This document shows, piece by piece, positions 1-12,700 of a stretch of DNA of 64,000 bases (its first letter is position 1; every line of letters starts with the position of its first letter). The notes under the pieces were generated by a model, which saw nothing but the letters and a program-made list of their open reading frames with translations, ran no database searches and was not told where the DNA came from. The position numbers and the translations under genes were made by a program. The stretch comes from Undaria pinnatifida (Eukaryota; Sar; Phaeophyceae; Laminariales; Alariaceae), in assembly GCA_012845835.1 (NCBI GenBank), contig JABAKD010000010.1:17929204-17993203 (forward strand), read 5' to 3'.

Positions 1-286
1 GTGGTGGAAAGGAGTGCGGGGAGAGCAGTATAAGCAGTAGTTTGATTAATTGGTCGATTGTTTTTCTTGGGTTCGGGGCAGACAACACACAAACGAAACA
101 CGAAACAAATATAAGTGACAGAATATTAATTGTTTACTTGTTTGGTAACATTCGATGAAAAGAAAATGTTGAGCAGTATCCTATCCTCACCCTTGCGCGC
201 CAATCCACGAGAAACACGTATTTTTCCCCCTCGCCTATGTTGCAGATAAGTTTTCTTTCTGTTCGTTGCATTGTTTGCTGTACACA

Positions 287-965
287 ACTGATTTTGGAGA
301 TGGGAGGGCACAGCAATACCAGTCATTTTAGCACACCACGCTCGCGCCATGGGGACTCCACCCTGCCGTCCACGCCAAATCTCATTTTTTTTGGGTGGAG
401 GACAGATGTTGGCACCCTGACGTCGTTCGCTGACAAACCGAAAGAAGGCTCTGTCGTTCTCCCACGTCGCACATGGAACAAAACGCCCGTGGCAGCGACG
501 GCAATGGGGCTTCATATTAAAGAGTTCCCTCATATTAAAGAGTTCCCCCATTCGTACAGCACAGAACACTTGGAATTGAAAAAAAAAATGTCTTCGTCAC
601 GCGTTTGCCGCATACAAACGATCTTGGAGAAGGGAGAGCACAACAATACCAACCATTCAGCACACCGCACTCGCGTCATGGGGAGTCAACCCTGCCGTCA
701 ACGCCAAATGTCAAGGTGCCCTCCCCCCCCCCGCTACAGCCCGGAACACTTGGAATTAGAATAGGAACAACGCCAAAAATGAAGTGTGTCTCGCCCTCCT
801 TACAACACAGGACACTTGGAATTAGACTGGGAACCCTTCAGGAGTTTTGAAAAGGAGTATCCCATTTAGGAATGCCGCATACAAATAGCCTAAGAGAGGG
901 GAGGGCACAATCTTGATCGTTTTCGCACCGTACACGCGTCAAGGGGGTTCCGACACATGCTGCGG
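287..965 (+). repeat. Degenerate direct repeats, ~300-bp period
   Basis: Three blocks begin near 291, 625 and 888 with a GGAGA.GGGAGGGCACA-like core followed by ACCA..AT..AGCACAC and CGCG.CATGGGG. A second shared motif, GAACACTTGGAATT (GACACTTGGAATTAG in the last), occurs at about 565, 745 and 810. Confidence 0.7.
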
Positions 966-1089
966 TGGAGGTACATGGGTTGCACGTTTTTGGGCCAAAA
1001 ATATTTTTCTGACCTTCTGACCGGTTGAGCTCTCCCCTTGACGGCCAAACTGTCGGTTAGTATGATAATCTTACGAGTGCGTTGTACGA

Positions 1090-1172
1090 AAGGGGGGGGG
1101 GGGGTGGGGGGGGAGGGGGGGGGGGGGAGGTGGGGGGGGGGGGAGGGGGGAGGGAGGAGGGGGGGGGGGGTA
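1090..1172 (+). repeat. G-run tract
   Basis: About 80 bp are almost pure G on the plus strand, with runs of 4-12 G separated by single A or T. Such a sequence can in principle form G-quadruplexes; nothing here shows that it does. Confidence 0.85.
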
Positions 1173-2246
1173 CTGTAGCGCACAGAAATGCTGGCCGGGT
1201 TGCGCGAGCGAATGTGTTCGAAGTCATCATGTGTCGGGTGATAGATTGAGCTTCTCACGTCACGAGCTCAGAAAACTCTTCTGCCACTCCCATTGTTAAT
1301 AATAGCGTGGGATATCTTCGAAATGAGGGGACACTGGCTATAATAAAATCATAACGCCGCTACGGGGAATAGGGGATGCCACTATTTTTTTTTGCTCCTT
1401 GAGCGAGGAACCCCGAGAAATTGACGGGCTACCTCTAACGTGGAAGGGATTTTGGTAAGGATCCACGACCCCGAAAACATCATGGTCCTGCCGACGACGC
1501 CACTTGTTAGAGGGTGCCAGAGGGTATGCTTAATAGTCCCGTTCGGTCACTGTTAAAAAAAGAGCCTGACCAATTGCCTACCCAAAACAAAGCTTTGCAA
1601 CAATTTATAGCATTACGTCGGTGCACAGTTGTGGTTTTAACCAATTGCCCACCCGAACGAAGCTTTGTAACAATTTACCGCATTTGCAGCAGTGCACTCT
1701 TTCTTTTTCCCGTCTGACCTGTGAGCGCATGTCGATCGCCTCGGCACCATCGCTGGGTCGGTCGCATGTCACGCCGTCGCCCGCGACTCCTAAATCCAGC
1801 ACGATCCGGCAGAGGCCTAGCTCCCCCACGTCCTTTTAGCCGGGGATCGTGCAAAAAATGGCACACGCAATGACGTAGATATCATACACAAGGGGGCGAT
1901 ATATGTATTATGGGGGGTGTTTATGTAATGAAAAAAAATCTGGGATAACTATTCTCGACCAAGCTCTCTAACAGGGTCTCTCACATCCCTGTTACCAAGG
2001 TGGCGACACCAAACACGCCAAAGACAACGGAAAAGCAAACAACAGACCTGAAATCATTCTGAGGCGCAGTGCTAGCCTGTGCGGCCACAATATCGCCCGA
2101 GCTACCTACGTATTGGATGAGAGATGCAGACAAGTAAAACTCGAGGCAGGAGGCTTCATCGATCGATCCGAATTATTATCGCATGCGAGAAAGCAGGTAC
2201 TCAGAAGAAGTTGAAGGGAAGAACACTCTTCTTGTACCGCTCACCT

Positions 2247-2405
2247 TTTTTTTTTTTTTTTTTTTTTTATCCTCCGGCGGATGGAGAAAAATAAAGCTTT
2301 AGCTCACCACACTTCCGCGTATTTTCATACGCGTCGTGTGTCGATTTAACTCAGTTGCTTTCGCAGCCCAACGCTAGCTGGCGCACCCTTCGAGTCCCAT
2401 TGTAG
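2247..2405 (-). mobile_element. SINE-like poly(A) element, copy 1
   Basis: A ~140-bp segment (from ATGGGACTCGAAGGGTGCGC on the minus strand to CATCCGCCGGAGGAT) ends in a poly(A) tail of about 22 nt, seen here as T at 2247-2268. A near-identical copy in the opposite orientation lies at 8353-8517. A 3' poly(A) tail suggests retrotransposition of a short RNA. Confidence 0.75.
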
Positions 2406-2518
2406 CTCACCTCTAACCGGTTGAGCTGCAGTCGGAACAGCGGCGTCCACGGCACCGGCGGAGGACGTCCGTGTTCCTCTCTTTTCTTGTCGTGGGTTTG
2501 TCGCGGTTTCGCGATGTG

Positions 2519-2912
2519 CGGGAGCAGGCCTTCGCTTATTTTCTGCCCGGTGCGGAAAACGAAGTAAACAGGTTCAGTAGTAGTAGTAGCAGTAGCAGTA
2601 GTAGCAGTAGCAGTAGAAGTAGTAGCAGTAGCGGTAGCAGTAGCAGTAGCAGTAGCAGTAGCAGTAGCAGTAGCAGTAGCAGTAGCAGTAGCAGTAGCAG
2701 TAGCAAGATCGGGACGCATGCCGCGAGAGGGACATACTATTTTTGGGCTCAAATACGGAGTATTATCTTGAAACATATTTCGGGAGCAGGCCTTCGCTTG
2801 TTTTCTGTCCGGTTCGGAAAACGAAGTAAACAGGTACAGCAGTAGTAGTAGCAGTAGTAGCAGTAGCAATAGTAGTAGTAGCAGTAGCAATAGTAGTAGT
2901 AGTAGTAGTAGC

Positions 2913-2956
<44 letters not shown>

Positions 2957-3045
2957 CAGTAGTAGCAGTAGCAGTAGTAGCGGTAGTAGTAGTAGCAGCA
3001 GCAGTAGTAGCAAAGTCGGGACGCATGCTGCAAGAGGGGTATACC
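2519..3045 (+). repeat. Duplicated unit carrying (AGT/AGC)n microsatellites
   Basis: Two units, 2519-2730 and 2784-3045, each comprise CGGGAGCAGGCCTTCGCTT, a GGAAAACGAAGTAAACAGGT block, a 130-180-bp AGT/AGC trinucleotide tract, then AAG(A/T).CGGGACGCATGC. The trinucleotide tracts give long poly-amino-acid open frames on both strands, which I do not call as genes. Confidence 0.85.
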
Positions 3046-3667
3046 GTTTCTTGGCTAACATATTATCTGAGAAAATCACGGTGCTCCTTAACCATAAATC
3101 GCCGGCGGAATTTCATACTTGTTTTGCGAATATTATTCTTTTGTATATGGAGGCCATGTTTTTTTTGTGTTCTTTAGGTTTTCACCTTCATCTTCAAGAA
3201 AAAAAACGTTTTTTTGGGTGAGGCAAAGAGCTCCTCGCGCGATTTTTGGTTTTTGGCTGTCTGAAAGGCGTTTTCGAGATAATGGCGGTGCTCGTTAACC
3301 CCCCCAAAATCGCTTACCGAATTCGTGCTCGTTTGCAGATATGACTTTTTTTTGTATGCCTAGTCCATGTCCCCCCCCCCCCCCCCCCCCCCCCGTCAAG
3401 TATCACTTTTCATTTTTGTCAAAAACGTCAGTCTTGGATTAAGACACGTATAGACCCCCTCAAACGTGGAACCTCAGAAAAAAAATGGAACAAGGCTAGG
3501 GTAGGTTACTTTGGGACTTTCAAAGCCACGTGACCTATTGCAGCTTGGTCGGTAGGTCGTCCGATTTTCTGAGCTGCTGATGTACGTGCATAGGGTATCG
3601 AACCCCAGGATGATCACTTGTTCTTGGGCTGAAAACTCTATTCATTCAACCAACGCCTTGTTCGTAC

Positions 3668-3778
3668 CTGATATCGAGTGTCCCAGATGAGGCACTGCCC
3701 GTCGCTGGCGATGGTGATAAACTGGTGGGTCTGGTCGGTGATGTGCTCGTCCCCCAGGAGCTGACCCTTTGAATTGAC
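3668..3778 (-). CDS. DNAI3: DNAI3 exon 10 (last exon visible)
   Basis: Acceptor CTCAAG|GTC and donor CAG|GTACGA bound 37 codons ending [18 protein letters not shown], a canonical WD blade. No further exon of this gene is recognisable between 3667 and 1, so the intron is at least 3.6 kb and the C-terminal third lies off the window. Confidence 0.88.
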
Positions 3779-6700
3779 CTTGAGGTGTCAAAAAGTCAAG
3801 TATGGGCGTTTTGAGATCAGACAAGTTCCACAATAAAGGCAGGTTTTATATTTTGAAGGTTTCCATGTTTTGGTAGGTTTTCCGTTCGTTTGATTCTTCT
3901 TTCTGGGATTGTTTTTATGGGTGACCGACAAATGAATCTCATTATGATTGCACATTTTTCGGTTGGAAAACAGAATTATAAACCTTTTTTTGTTAAGTTT
4001 CCATTTTAGACTTGTTCTACTTCGTGGAGAATGTGTCATGAGTTATCGATGTGGAAGCTCGTGTTATATGCTGTGGCATTGCAGAACCAAAAAATAAAAA
4101 CAATCGTAATAACAATGGAAAACATTTTTTTAAAGGATACGATTATTGTGTATATTCTCTCTCCTCACCTGGGTCGACGTAGGCAACCAGGCCAAATCCG
4201 CCACGAGCCTTCGGTGACTCATGTCGATATGGCTCACCGCCAGTGGCTGCACGGGAGGAAGCGCCGCCACAGGCTCGTCGTCGTCCCCACCCACCCCTAA
4301 CCCGGGTTTACCGATGTGCCGTACGCTCTGCTTTCGTTTTTTCTGGTCTATCGCTGTCAAGGATTTTGCTATGTCCCAGATTATAACCTGCCCGTTGATG
4401 GCGCCGCCGACTACAATCTGTTTTCGTACCCAGGTTCGGAGAGGTAGGGGCGAGTGCGCGAGGGTCATGGTTCAGCTGGTGGAATGTAGTTGTAACATTG
4501 TGTTCGCGGCGGGAAGAAGAATGGGGGGCAGGGTGGCGGGTGGCGGTGCTGCAGCGCCGTGAACTGGGTGACAGCTAATGCAACTGCAACGTCGTTAACC
4601 CCTTTGGGACTTGATTATATATATTGATTATAGTATAGGGAAAAAACGACCAACAATAGTGACGTTTACGGACGTCACCGGGCATTTGAAGCAAAGCGGG
4701 CTGCTCGGAATATGGTGATACAGTTCGTGTCCGAAGTGAAACAATACAGGCAAGATGCACCGCATGATCCCGTTCGTGCTGCTGCGCACGGACGGAGACG
4801 GCGGGTAACATCGCACTTACTTTTCATATGACAGCTTTGGTCGCTGTGCCCGGGCTACGAATGCGTTAACGAGAGAGATGGATTGGTCTATGAGGACCGA
4901 ACATGCGTTGTACGGCCGTTTGTCCGGGGAATGGTGACTTCCCATAGATGATCAACACAAGCAAAACGCTTGTATCATGTTATGACGAATCACAGAGACA
5001 GCACTGATGTTGCCCAAATACAAAACCCCGTGTAGCGTTCTGTTGGACGGTTAATCGTACAAAAAGGTTAGAGGGACCACCGATCGATGGCTGATGGATG
5101 ATGATCGGGTATTTTCAAAACACTTATGGAGAAATCACGCGGGGACAATACCGTTATTGCCCAAAAGCAAGGGCCGTGTCAACAAGAGGCGAAACTGTTT
5201 AGCATCGCAATCAGTTGGCGGGGCATGATAGCGTTTCCCTGCTCAACCCGCTGGCGCACTCGACTCCGCCTTACTAGTGATTCGAACCCGCCTTACCAGT
5301 CATTCGACTCCGCCGAACCGATGATTTCAAGTATGCGGGAGAAACTCACCCCGGGCATGGACGGGTTAAATCTGAAGCAGAAGATCTCGTGAGGGGTTTC
5401 GAGCTTGAGCATCGGGTGGATAAGGTCCGCGAAGTCCCACAGAAGCACGTACGAGTTGTCCACCTGAGATTCCAAGAACGTTCATGTGAGGTGTAGATAA
5501 ACGCGACGTTGACGTCGTTTCGGGAGAGGTGAGTTGTCTTGTTCTTTTGCGGTGCATCGATCAAAGAGGTATCTCTCTTGCACGACGAGACATGGATACG
5601 TCCCACAAGGTGCGATCAGAATGTGAAGAGCCAGGGAGGGAAATCGAGGACGACGAGGCGTGCATGCGACCCACAAGCGGCGAAATCAACACGTGAAAGC
5701 AGTGGTTGTTTACACACTGCGTCCACCGCCTTCTCGTGGGCGCTTCTCTAGGCTAGGCACGTGTTGGTGTCTACTTGGTAACAGGAACGTTACAGGACGC
5801 GAGCCATCCAATGCTAGGGGTGCGGCGGAAGTTTCTGAGAATTTCCTGACCTCCTAACGTGAGGAGCAGCTGAATAACAACATCAACATCAACATCAACA
5901 TCAACATCAACATCAACATCAACACCAACATCAACACCACCGGAAACATGACCTCAAAGATATTCATTCGCGCAACCCGACCAACAGTTCTAAGGCCATT
6001 TCTTACACAGTCGGATTTGTCAGTCGAAAACGGCCCTTTTCGACTGAAGCCCAAATCGGGATTTCTTGCACAGTCGAAAAAGGGCTTTTTCGACTCAACT
6101 TTTTTCGACTGAGTTTTCCGACTGGGGGATCCAGTTGAAAGACTTGACTTTTTCGACTGGATCTGTCAGTCCAAAAACTCAGTCGAAAAGTTTTACACTT
6201 GTTTTTTGGACCCATCGCATCGCTTATTCTACCACAAAACACACACCCACGCGCCCACACACCCATACCAGGTACACCACAGCAGTATCATACAACAGCG
6301 CCGACGCTGCTTGGCTATCAATGCTGTCATTTCTCGCCGCAAGTCAGCGTGGCGCACTCCTAGCTCCGCTCGCCAGCAGCGTGTACCACAGCAGTAGCGC
6401 GCGTTATCGATGCCATTTTGCCAACAACTACGCCTGCTGTAGCTTTGGCGGCTCTTGGCTGAGTGCAACGCCACGAACGTAGCTTTGGCGCCTTTCGGCT
6501 GATCCCAATGCCACCAACCCGCTTGGACGAAGGTTCGTCGCGCGTGAAGCACGCGTTGCTCGCGAAGAACACGCGAAGCACAGAGCTGCCAACCGATTTT
6601 CGACCGCCATACAGCAGTACTCCCTCACACCAACCGCCTCCAGGAAGAGCACAAAAACTATAAAATCGACTCGACTGACGATAAGAAAAAGGACGAGAAG

Positions 6701-9700
6701 AATCCAGTCAAAAAAAAGTCCAGTCGAAAAAAAGAACGGCCGTTTTCGACTTTGGCGGAATCCGACTGCGTAAGAAACGGCGTAAGCGCTGTAGTACTAT
6801 TAATATGTAGTATTAATAGTATTAACAGTCCTAAAACAAAATCTAATCGTAAAATGACCATACTAACCGATAGTGCCGGCCAAAAAAAAATGTTTCACCC
6901 CTGCCGACAAGAGCTGATTTTTAAGAAAAAAAATAATAATGAAAGTTAAGCCCAACGAAGAAGCCCATGGCCTACTACAGTGCGTAGGTAGTAACGAAGG
7001 ACGCTTTTCTGCGTTTAGCACCTTAATTAGGCTTTTTTTTTTCCTGAGTGAATTGGACTCCTTAACCCGTATTCGTCGGAATGTGTGCCATTCTTTTTTT
7101 TTATATACCGAGGCCACGGGATGCACACTTAGAATTTAGGAAATAACAGGGGGGGAGAGTGTTATAAGGCCCTTATAACACATTTTTCACTTTACTCCAT
7201 TGACACGTCATTTTTTGGGGGTGAGATATATTGATGTTGATAGTATAATTCCTCGCAAGCGCGGAAGGAGAGCCCTCGGAAAACAAAAAAATAGGTGCAG
7301 CTTTACCGTAGCATGTGTCGAAGACTACTGTGAAGCGAAAACGGGGGTTTCTATGATATTGGGCAGTTCCTTTGGGGGAGATCCCCTTCAATCAGATTTG
7401 TTCCGGCCAAAAAACGGATACGCCTTTCGTGGTAGTAGCACGCGTCACAGGCCTTCTGTGGTTGTCCTACCTGACCGGAGAGCTGCACCCTTTCGTCGAA
7501 GTTGACGTTTTTCACTGCTGACACAGCCACGCAGCCATTACGCCTGGGGAGCCAGTCGATCGCTGCCATGACCTTGTTTTTGGAATGCACGAGGTCTGTA
7601 AACGTGCGCAACTCCTTTAGCTCGTTCTCGTTCTCGTTGGCCTTAATCAAAAGAGAGTCGTCATCGCCGACTCCATGAAACGCGTCCTGGAGAGGGCGCG
7701 ATTGGAAAGAAAAACGAGAACAATGTCTAAAAAACTAACGATCGAATTTCCCACGCACGGTATGCTTCGGTTTTCGCCAAAGCCTCTAAAAAAAACCCAT
7801 CGAGTTTCCCACGCATGACACGCAACGTTTAAAAAGCAACAAGCTGTTTACGGCGTGTTTCGACTTTTGCGCAGTGCATGATCCATTCTAATGCCGGTAT
7901 ACCGTGGGTACCCCGACTTAAGAGCACCCGAGATAAGAGCATTCGGGACTTAAGACCCGGTCAAAATCGGCGTCTCCCGCCATCCTTTCAAAATAACCAT
8001 GCATTGATTGCTCACGACGGATAAGAGAATGAGAGTGCAGTTAACACCGCCTGTTCGGGCTTGTCATAGGGTGCTCTCAAGTCAGAGTATCCGCTGCAGA
8101 ACGAACGTTCATGTCTCTTTTCGGCGGTGCGACAAACGCATGGTAAAGGCTTAAACAGTACACCGAATTCTACAACCACTCGTACCCGGGCGGGAGAAGC
8201 GAGAAGGCACGTTTGACCACGGCTTTGTCCAGAAAGTCGCTGGGGGTAAAAGGCTGTTACGATAGTCTACGCGTTGAGCTAGGAGGAGCGTAAAAGCGAT
8301 TTAGTGTTAAAAACACACACACGCTCTCACGCAATCCCCATTTTTCGATATACCTACAATGGGACCCGAAGGGTGCGCCAGCTAGCGTTGGGCTGCGAAA
8401 GCAACTGAGTTAAATCGACACACGACGCGTATGAAAATACGTGGAAGTGTGGTGAGCTAAAGCTTTATTTTTCCCCATCCGCCGGAGAATGAAAAAAAAA
8501 AAAAAAAAAAAAAAAAACTACGCAAAGGAATGGTTAGCTACACGCAGCACCAAACGAAATCACCTAAAGTTTTTGTGGGCGAGGTACATATGAAAGTATG
8601 TATGAAAGTATGTATGAAAGTATGTATGAAAGTATGTAACCTAGTATGTAACCTAGTATGTATCATATGATAGTATGATGTGATAGTATGATAGCTCAAA
8701 TCCCAGTAGTGCAAAAGGGGTATCAACACCCCCACCATCGCCTCGTTGTACCTCAGCTGTAATCTCTCGCCTGGAAAATGTCGACTGTTTCGTTCTGCTG
8801 AAGGGACTGCTCCACCCCCGGCGCCGTCTTGCGTAGAAAGGACACCATGGCTTCGCTCGACATGATCTTGGCCGCCTGGGGGTGTTTCAGTTGGGCGGCG
8901 GACGGAAAAAGGAAAAGGGAATGCCAGGCATTACTCAGTTTCCACCTTTTTGAAGGAGTTTTTACACGTATGCGCATTATTGCCGGGGGGGGGGGAATGG
9001 AATAGCCATTTTGCTTGCATTTCCCAGTCCGAGGGAGACGATACAGTCTCTATCGCGTAGGTACATCGGAGTGTGGGGGGTGGACAGCGTTAATTAGTAC
9101 CTGGGGTACTATTTTTTTTTCCTGTAACACCCGACAATGTGCGGCACGAGGTTCAACATCCATCACATTCCCGGAAAGTAGAATCCACAGTAAGTCAAGA
9201 ACTTAATTTTGCTTCGCCCTTCGGCAGAGACGATTTATCGGGGCCAAAGAATTATTCCTCCAATTACGTCTTCTGGATGTCGCCGCTTATATTGGCGCCA
9301 ACACACAGTGCCACAAATTATCCAACGTACTCTAGGCGAAAGCGCGCAAGACACGTCTTTGTGAGAAAGAAGTAAGGTCACCAACATTCCACTGCAAGCG
9401 CACCTCCTTCGGCTCGAGATGCATGGTGGAGTATTGCACGGAAGCATTCACGCTGCGGTACCACGTAGTTTGAGACGAGGCAGAGCAGCTCTCGGCAGCG
9501 GCCTGGCAAGGCGAGTCCATCAACTTCCGATCGGGGTTTCCTGGATCGTAGGCGGTAAAACCGGTCGCCAGATACTTTCGGATCCCCACCTTGAAAAAAA
9601 ACAAGATACCGGACGACAGGCGCAGAATGATAGTAATGACAAGCGAGTAATGTTAGCTGTGACAGGCGCAGGATGCTAGCAATGACCCCCTTTAGAAATG

Positions 9701-12700
9701 TTAGTATTGGCAAGGCGAGCCCAACAACTTCCGATCGGGGTTTCCAAGGCCGCAGGCGGTAAAGTCAGTCGCCAGATACTTTCGGATGCTCACCTCGAAA
9801 CTAGACAAGACTGGATGACTGGCGTAGCGTGACCGTAATGACAAAGTAGGGACGAGCTCAGAATCTTAGTTATGCAACGCTAAAGATGTTAGTATTGACA
9901 AGGCGAGTCCATCAACGTCCGGTCGGGATTTCCGGGATCTTAGGCGGTAAAGCCAGTCACCAGGTACTTTCGGATGCCCAGCAAAAACAGAGGGCGGATG
10001 CACGGAATGGGCGTGAGTGCTTGTTCCGCATCTATTCGAAACTAAAAGAGATGGTACGTACTTTCCACGGCTCCGTTCGCCCACGTCGAATACGCGAGAC
10101 CATTGTCTCGCCGCACTTCTTCTGTTCCGGAGTGACAACAACACCCTGGTCAAAATGTAACAACCCTTTCACCCCTGGCATGCGTGAGGGGATAGGATAA
10201 ACAAACAGTTCCTATGTAATGTAAGGAAAACGCGTAATGAGCGCCCAAACGTTGGAGGTGTCTCTATCAGGGGTAGGAATGAGCGGTGCTCCGTGTCGAA
10301 AGGGATGCGTGGTCAACGTTCAAATGACTAAGGCAAGCAACAAATGAGTACGCCCCCCCCACCCCCCCCCCACGCGTGAGAAGCGCTATTAGTAGACGAT
10401 ACCAGTGCGATCACGAACAAGCGCTGCCGAACATACCGAACATAGATTCATCCCACGGTGGTAAAGGCTGCAGGTTTCGAGCCAAACGTCCCTGGGCGAT
10501 TGAGCTCCTCATGTGATGAACTGTCGCTTAATGAAGTAATTTCACAAGTACGTATGTTTTAGGACTAGGGCATAGAAGCTTGGTAGGGTTGTGCGAACGA
10601 ATGCCTTCGAAGTCACATAGTATCGGGTGAGATATTGAGCTCCTCTTGTGAGGACCTCAGGGACTTGTTAGAATCTGATGCGCCCCACGCCATGATTTCA
10701 GCCCCCTTTTCTTCCCTGTCGTAACATCCGGTACGGCGGTAGATGTGCGCATCACCGTTCTTTTTTTCTGGGACTTCTCGCCAGAGGGGGTCTATACCTG
10801 AAAACTTCAACCCGATCAACGAACCCATCATCCATTACTGATGGTGTAAATATATATATATATATATTTATACTGCAAAACAGAAAATTATATTTTCATA
10901 TGTATTATACTTTTAGGGCATTTCACGGGTCATGAACCGGCCCGCGGGTCGGGTGAAGAGATATGTCAAAAACCCGCGGGTCGAGTCGGATCGCGTCAGG
11001 AGGTGTTAGAAACTTCACGAACCCGACTCTAGTCGGGTCTTGAGGCGTTCAAAATATCAAGGGTCGGGCCGGGTCACTCTGACCCGGTCCGACCCGCGAG
11101 AAGGGATCTGACCCGTGAAAAGCCTTGTACTAAATAATGTATCTGATGAGCGTTTTAGTCCCTCGCGCAGTTGAGAATGTTTTCGGGGTCGCTTGCGTTG
11201 TGTTTGGAAACCCTTGGAACGTTCGTACTCGCTCGTTTTGGTCAATGCGTGCTATCCCCATCGTAACACGCGTGTCGTGTATGTATGCTGCTCTTCGTTA
11301 CCTTGGCCATGTAGTCATCCGTTAGCCACTCGCTCGCATCTCTATCCACTAGCTTGGCCGGGCAGCCGAAGCTGCGCCTTGGGCGCGTCATGGACATGAC
11401 CACAAGCGGCCGCTCTGGCTTGATCGTCAACCCTTCTACCTGGCGTACAACATGCATACGGTGTTGACGGCGTTGACAATGTGCCTTGCAGGTCATAGGT
11501 GCTATAGGTCGGCACCATCTCGCCGCGGGCGGAGGTGAATGCAGGCCATGACCTCCACCTCGAGGCACCCTATTACAAGCAAAACGCCTGTTGTTGATCT
11601 CCTCAAAGTCGAACCCACCATGCGTTGCAACATGAACATGTGCATCTATTAACCACGAGATGCACAGAGAGGGGAAACGTCGACAATCTGACCGACCTCG
11701 CACGCCAATCACGAAATGCAACGTAGCCGACCGCGTTGCTTGGCGAGTGTAAACCTAAAACGCGAGACTGCGTGACCGTTGGCCCTAGGTTTCGATTCCG
11801 CTATCGTTGTACTTGTCCGGAAGGCTCGCGCGTGACTTGCAAGACTGGGGCAAGGACCACACACAACCGCGAGAAAACATCAACGCGTGGGAAGCACTAT
11901 TCGACGTGATTCAAAAACTGTTTGGAGCGCCGAACAAACGGAGCGGTAGAGCGTGATAAGGAAGGAACCGGGGTGATGGCCAGGGAGGAGAGGAGGTCTT
12001 CCGAACGATCGCAACAATGGCTCTGGGTCGCACATTGTGTTAAAAACAGTAATGACGGTGTCACATACCTCCCTCGCCGTTTCTGATGCGGTTTCTGATG
12101 CCCAGCCTCGGGCAATGATCGGCTTGTCCTCGTACACGGGTTTGCGATTTGCTTCTTCTTCCGCCAGCCGTGCCGCCTACTTTATTCGGCCATTCGAAGA
12201 ACAAAAACCCATGTTTGCAGGAGCGCGTGACACGCATACATGGAATAAACGAAGGGTGTCGTGGCGATTGCGTTGAAACACAGTATCCAACGTCCAAAAT
12301 CCGCCTTTAAGTCCGAACAACCCATGCCCCCATCCCACCTTAAATATTACCATATAGGGAAATCAGGCAGATGCCGTTCACTGGCGCTGCACTACAGTCC
12401 AAAATAAGATCCCAAATCCCAATCTGAAAGCTAGCGATAGGCGACAATCAAGCACAGCGGATAACGCCGATCCATGCGTTATAAAGCTATCAAATGCAAA
12501 AACGCAGACGGTACGAAACCGATGGAGTTGCCACAGTCGGATCCCCTTGAAGGCACATCCGAATCAGTTCTATTTAAATCGATTTCTCATTCGTGATCAC
12601 TGTGTAAAGCGGAAATGTATTGATTTCGTACCAGAATACAACAGTTAGTTGCCCTTGAGGCACCAGAGGGTCTATCGGTAGCTTAGACTTTCGAGTTCAC

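Larger units (their letters stand above)
1..3667. other. Repeat-only stretch, no gene recognised (DNAI3 intron/3' side)
   Basis: The stretch contains degenerate ~300-bp-period repeats (about 291-385, 625-715, 888-960), a G-run block, two microsatellite units and a poly(T)-headed SINE. Open frames across the trinucleotide repeats encode only poly-Leu, poly-Ala or poly-Ser. No further DNAI3 exon is recognisable. Confidence 0.7.

Noticed and set aside
2351-3079. Long open frames on both strands encoding poly-Leu, poly-Ala/Thr or poly-Ser
   Set aside because: They simply translate the AGT/AGC microsatellites; no start context, domain or splice structure supports a gene.
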